Positions 6,522 through 8,917 of a stretch of DNA of 8,917 nucleotides are shown here, piece by piece. Every line of letters starts with the position of its first letter. Positions within the stretch are counted from its first letter, which is position 1. The stretch spans positions 1 through 8,917 of the forward strand of contig JAJRYU010000044.1 in the NCBI GenBank assembly GCA_024275615.1, read 5' to 3'. The position numbers and the translations under genes were made by a program. Under the pieces are notes generated by a model that was given only the letters and a program-made list of their open reading frames with translations, had not been told where the DNA came from and made no database searches. The stretch comes from Planctomycetota bacterium. Its GTDB lineage: Bacteria; Planctomycetota; GCA-002687715; DRQF01.

Positions 6522-7256
6522 ATGGTTCGATGGTACTTGGCCTTATGCCTCCTGATTTCAGGGCTCACCGCTCTTGGCCAAAATGGTCGAGTCGATCGAG
6601 CGGTCGGTTTTCGGGGATGCGCGAACTGCCACGGCATCCCTGACTCCGGCCTGGCGTCCGATGAACTTTGGATCAAGCGAATTGCCACGACCGCTTGCGT
6701 CACCCCTGCCCCTCCCTCGTCCAACGGGATGCGCAAGGAACTCATGGACTATTTGCGCAGCAAGAATCTTCGTCGGCCGCAGTTGGAATCGCAATCACGG
6801 ACACCGACAAGAAATGAAGGCCAACTCAGCGTTTCCTTTGATCAGGGAATCCTCTTGCTGATGCCTGTCGACAAATCTGGTCCAAATCCTGTGCGCCTCG
6901 TCTGGGGCAAGACAGACAAAGATGCCAAGAGAACTTTGGCCGCCGGGAAGTATCAAGTACAGAACTACAAAATTCGGCGCCAAGGCAAAAATGGCAAGAA
7001 GTGGGAACTTTGGGCATCTGGATCTGGGAAAACGCTGGCCATAGAGGCGGGGGCAACAACAAGGCTCAAGCTGGAAGATGGCGTTGAACTCAAGACGACA
7101 TTGCGGACACGGCGGAATCGTATGCGAGCTGCTGTCGCAGTGACCGCCGACAGTGGCATGGGGGCAACGCTTATCCGCGATGGCAAACGCGTGCCGGCAC
7201 AGTGTCGGCTCGTCGGCAGCAAGGGCAACCGCATAACCGATATGGGTTATGCCTGA
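6522..7256 (+). CDS. Secreted protein with CANCH heme-c motif and beta-rich C-terminal region
   Basis: I do not recognise a named family. The 244 residues to the first TGA begin with a signal peptide (MVRWYLALCLLISGLTALG, cleavage near 19/20). A small domain follows with GFRGCANCHGIPD (29-41), a CxxCH site for covalent heme c (Cys33, Cys36, His37), a conserved-looking DELWIKRIATTACVTP (47-62), and a short helix (ELMDYLRSKNL). No clear distal Met ligand can be assigned; Met70 is one option. Residues about 100-244 are basic and beta-rich, including LAAGKYQVQNYKI (139-151) and GMGATLIRDGKRVPAQCRL (212-230), suggesting a periplasmic beta-sandwich. ATG 6522 has a strong GAGGAG 7 nt upstream and places the signal peptide correctly, so GTG at 6495 is rejected. 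The reading frame probably does not end at the TGA: a 38-codon continuation fills the space up to the convergent HugZ-like gene. Function may be redox or electron transfer, by inference from the heme motif only. Confidence 0.85.
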   Translation: MVRWYLALCLLISGLTALGQNGRVDRAVGFRGCANCHGIPDSGLASDELWIKRIATTACVTPAPPSSNGMRKELMDYLRSKNLRRPQLESQSRTPTRNEGQLSVSFDQGILLLMPVDKSGPNPVRLVWGKTDKDAKRTLAAGKYQVQNYKIRRQGKNGKKWELWASGSGKTLAIEAGATTRLKLEDGVELKTTLRTRRNRMRAAVAVTADSGMGATLIRDGKRVPAQCRLVGSKGNRITDMGYA

Positions 7257-7373
7257 GGAGGCAGCGCAAGTGCTTCGTTGAAGCGCCCTGAAGGCCTCAA
7301 AGCCATTGAAGTTGTTCTCGAGACCGGTCCCTTCAAGTTCCGAGGAAGCAAACGGGCGAGCATCAAGAGATAG
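7254..7373 (+). other. In-frame TGA and 38-codon continuation of the CANCH protein (possible selenocysteine or nonsense codon)
   Basis: After TGA (7254-7256) the same frame reads GGSASASLKRPEG, then LKAIEVVLETGPFKFRG and a basic tail, stopping at TAG 7371-7373. Composition is protein-like and continues the beta-strand pattern before the TGA. Reading through would give a 283-residue protein with residue 245 encoded by TGA, in the context MGYA-X-GGSAS. The final TAG is 8 bp from the stop of the convergent gene. Readings: selenocysteine insertion, a recent nonsense change from Cys or Trp, a sequencing error, or a separate small ORF. AGGAGG at 7256-7261 overlaps the TGA, and an in-frame TTG at 7278 lies 16 nt downstream. 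TGA is used as an ordinary stop by the sigma and histidine kinase genes here, so a changed genetic code is unlikely. Confidence 0.5.
7270..7286 (+). promoter_or_regulatory. SECIS-like hairpin downstream of the in-frame TGA
   Basis: GTGCTTC-GTT-GAAGCGC forms seven base pairs (one U-G) closed by a 3-nt loop whose first base is G. Twenty nucleotides separate the TGA from the loop; in E. coli fdhF the figure is 18 by my count. As I recall it, the bacterial SECIS consensus allows roughly 16-37 nt, a loop of 3-14 nt and a G in the first two loop positions. No bulged U like that of fdhF is evident. No T tract follows, so it is not a good terminator for the gene. Confidence 0.4.
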
Positions 7374-7381
7374 AGCGGCAG

Positions 7382-8107
7382 CTAAGCGCGGCTCATCTTG
7401 CTCAACGTCACCATAGCCTCACGAACAGCGTCCTTGGTCATGGCGCATTTTGCGAAAGGGATATAGCATATGCGCCCCGCTGCTTTGATGTGGCAACCCT
7501 CCGGGTCGACCGCAACGAGTGACGTGTCTTCGGATTCGACGCCACCATAGAATTTCGCCATAGCATTGAGCGCATCTTGGTGATCGGAATTCATGTGTTC
7601 CATGATACCAGCCTCGTCGGCTGACCATGCCGGCTTTGGGACCACCCAATCTTCCTTCTCGATCCAGAAGATCTTGCCAAATCCACCAATGTAGCGAATC
7701 TTCTTTGGTTCGACCCAAAAGTAGGTGAAGTCATGAGCTTGGCTGTAGTGTCTTGCCTCAGGAAAAAAAGCAAAGTAACGACTCGATACTTCCTCTTCTT
7801 TGTCCCCTGGAACAGGTCGAGCACGACCAATGATTGTAGCGCGTCCCTGCTCCTGTTTGTTGCCATCAGCGTTGTCCATCACTGTCATGCAGACCTTGTC
7901 GTCCGCCTGCATGTTTTTCGTGTGTTGAGCAATATCACTGACCAAGACCACGACATGCCCATCGTGAGTCGTGACATAAGGAGTGACGGAACCAAATGGA
8001 AATCCAGGCATTGCCACTGACATGGTGGACAAGACGCCACAGTCCATCGATCTGAGAAGCTTTCGAGCAATCGTAGCTTCTTCGCTGGGTTGCCAATCCT
8101 GGCTCAT
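7382..8107 (-). CDS. PPOX-fold flavin/heme-binding protein with C-terminal DUF2470 domain (HugZ-like)
   Basis: The 241-residue protein has an N-terminal pyridoxamine-phosphate-oxidase-like split barrel (about 8-155), starting with ARKLLRSMDCGVLSTMSV and including PFGSVTPYV (37-45), SDIAQHTKNMQAD (57-69) and YFAFFPEARHY (111-121). A C-terminal DUF2470 domain follows (about 165-238) with its hallmark EHMNSDHQDAL (170-180) and GRICYIPF (211-218). This two-domain order is typical of HugZ-like proteins; some members bind heme and help release its iron, others are uncharacterised or bind flavin. Heme binding here is inferred. No signal peptide is seen, so it is likely cytoplasmic. ATG 8107 is chosen because AAGGAG lies 6 nt upstream; the longer TTG form from 8194 would overlap the kinase stop and lacks an SD. 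It is convergent with the CANCH protein and 83 bp downstream of the sensor kinase on the same strand. Confidence 0.88.
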   Translation of the reverse strand: MSQDWQPSEEATIARKLLRSMDCGVLSTMSVAMPGFPFGSVTPYVTTHDGHVVVLVSDIAQHTKNMQADDKVCMTVMDNADGNKQEQGRATIIGRARPVPGDKEEEVSSRYFAFFPEARHYSQAHDFTYFWVEPKKIRYIGGFGKIFWIEKEDWVVPKPAWSADEAGIMEHMNSDHQDALNAMAKFYGGVESEDTSLVAVDPEGCHIKAAGRICYIPFAKCAMTKDAVREAMVTLSKMSRA

Positions 8108-8190
8108 CTTGGTCTCCTTGTTGATATCCAAGGCCTGACCTAAATATGAGATCATGCCCCCCAGAGGCGACAGTGAGTCCAATTTGTGGA
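8108..8190 (-). other. Gap between sensor kinase and HugZ-like gene
   Basis: 83 bp separate these same-strand genes. It holds the HugZ-like gene's strong SD (8119-8114). I see no hairpin followed by T residues and no convincing promoter hexamers, so co-transcription from the kinase gene is possible but unproven. Confidence 0.4.
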
Positions 8191-8917
8191 TCAATCACTG
8201 TGGAAGGCCAAGGGTAACCGGAGTCTAAAGCAAGCGCCAATTTCATTCGAATCAACGAGTGTGAGATCTCCCCCCAGACCCCGTGCCAGCTCCCGCCCAA
8301 GCGCCAAACCCAAGCCCAGACCGGAAAATCCATCTACTTCTCTGCCCAATCCTCGATGAAACTCTTTGAAGATTTTCCTTCGCTCCGAAGCGGCCACACC
8401 GGGCCCATGGTCGACAACGTCGATGAAGAGCGAATTCCCCGATATCGTGCTCACCAATTCAACGCAGGAATCCTCACGAGTGCCGTACTTAGCAGCGTTT
8501 TCAAGAAGATTGAGCATGATCTGTTCCACTACCTGCCTGTCCGTCGTGACCGACTCGCGCTGGCCGGAGTGAAACTTGACATCAAGAGTAAGACCGTTGG
8601 CCGATGCTTGGCGGCCCATCGGCACCAAGAGTCCATCAAGAAGCTCCACTACTCCAGTTGTTTCAAGTCGAGCTGCCGCTCGTCCCTCTTCTAAGCGTGA
8701 GTAGAGAAGAACACTCTCCAAAACTCGAGCAATGCGTTCGCTTTCCTCTTTTAGTGTCTGCAAATAACTCTGACGTTTTTCACCCTCCGACACCATGCCA
8801 TCGGCAAGCATCTGCGAGTACATGCGAAACGTTGTGATCGGTGTGCGCAACTCGTGAGTTACGGTTGCAACAAAACGTGCACGCCTGTCGGAAATCTTGA
8901 GCGAGAATTGCAGGACA
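8191..8917 (-). CDS. Sensor histidine kinase, C-terminal HisKA and HATPase domains (5' part off window)
   Basis: The open frame enters from the right edge and gives 241 residues. The H-box is FVATVTHELRTPITTF at 15-30, with His21 as the phospho-accepting residue; HisKA continues to about residue 80 (including LESVLLYSRLEEG). The HATPase_c domain has the N-box MLNLLENAAKYG (about 134-145), the G1 box DHGPGV (169-174), an F-box-like KIFKEFHRG (181-189), and the G2 box GLGLGLALGREL (199-210). It should autophosphorylate His21 and pass phosphate to a response regulator that is not in view. The sensor domain and any membrane segments lie beyond the edge. A TTG at 8850 is not the true start, because it would cut the H-box two residues after His21. 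The gene ends with TGA at 8193-8191. Confidence 0.95.
   Translation of the reverse strand, partial: VLQFSLKISDRRARFVATVTHELRTPITTFRMYSQMLADGMVSEGEKRQSYLQTLKEESERIARVLESVLLYSRLEEGRAAARLETTGVVELLDGLLVPMGRQASANGLTLDVKFHSGQRESVTTDRQVVEQIMLNLLENAAKYGTREDSCVELVSTISGNSLFIDVVDHGPGVAASERRKIFKEFHRGLGREVDGFSGLGLGLALGRELARGLGGDLTLVDSNEIGACFRLRLPLAFHSD

Noticed and set aside
7254..7256. TGA read as tryptophan through a changed genetic code
   Set aside because: The sigma factor and histidine kinase genes end at TGA at the lengths expected for their families, so TGA is a normal stop in this genome.
7270..7286. Hairpin as an intrinsic terminator of the CANCH gene
   Set aside because: No run of T follows on the plus strand, and the frame continues through it to 7371.
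8108..8194. TTG 8194 start for the HugZ-like gene
   Set aside because: No SD is present and the added residues are unlike the family. ATG 8107 has AAGGAG at 6 nt.

Overview
This 8.9 kb window is densely packed, moderate-GC bacterial chromosome with no tRNA, rRNA, IS element, CRISPR array or phage gene that I can see. A phosphatidylserine decarboxylase, outer-envelope-type lipoproteins, an ECF sigma factor with a membrane FecR-like partner, and a secreted protein with a heme-c motif all suggest a Gram-negative environmental bacterium. The mix resembles Planctomycetota and related lineages, but the phylum assignment is a guess.

Layout, left to right. (1) 1-1956, minus strand: an ECF sigma factor followed, with a GTGA stop/start overlap, by a long FecR-like membrane protein that runs off the left edge. 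This FecR gene starts with GTG and has no stop inside the window, so an ATG-based gene finder would miss it. (2) 2055-3863, minus: an SLC13/DASS-type permease with two RCK_C (TrkA-C) domains. (3) 3977-4951, plus: a ROK-family sugar kinase, divergent from the permease across a 113 bp region that holds a palindromic -10 element. (4) 4969-6311, minus: a two-gene operon of an FKBP-like lipoprotein and phosphatidylserine decarboxylase (psd), 2 bp apart. (5) 6522-7256 (possibly to 7373), plus: a secreted protein with a CANCH heme-c motif and a beta-rich C-terminal region. (6) 7382-8107, minus: a PPOX-fold/DUF2470 protein of the HugZ-like group. (7) 8191-8917, minus: the C-terminal 241 residues of a sensor histidine kinase, cut by the right edge.

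The most interesting signal is at 7254-7373. The TGA that ends the CANCH protein is followed in the same frame by 38 protein-like codons, ending at a TAG 8 bp from the convergent neighbour's stop codon. Twenty nucleotides after the TGA lies the 3-nt loop of a 7-bp hairpin, and the loop begins with G. This spacing and loop fit what I recall of the bacterial SECIS consensus, so the protein may contain selenocysteine. A nonsense mutation, sequencing error or separately initiated small ORF are the alternatives.

Functionally the window is mixed: envelope stress-type regulation (sigma/FecR, histidine kinase), transport, sugar phosphorylation, phospholipid synthesis coupled to a lipoprotein, and a convergent pair with possible heme connections. 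Only sigma/FecR and FKBP/psd look like true operons.
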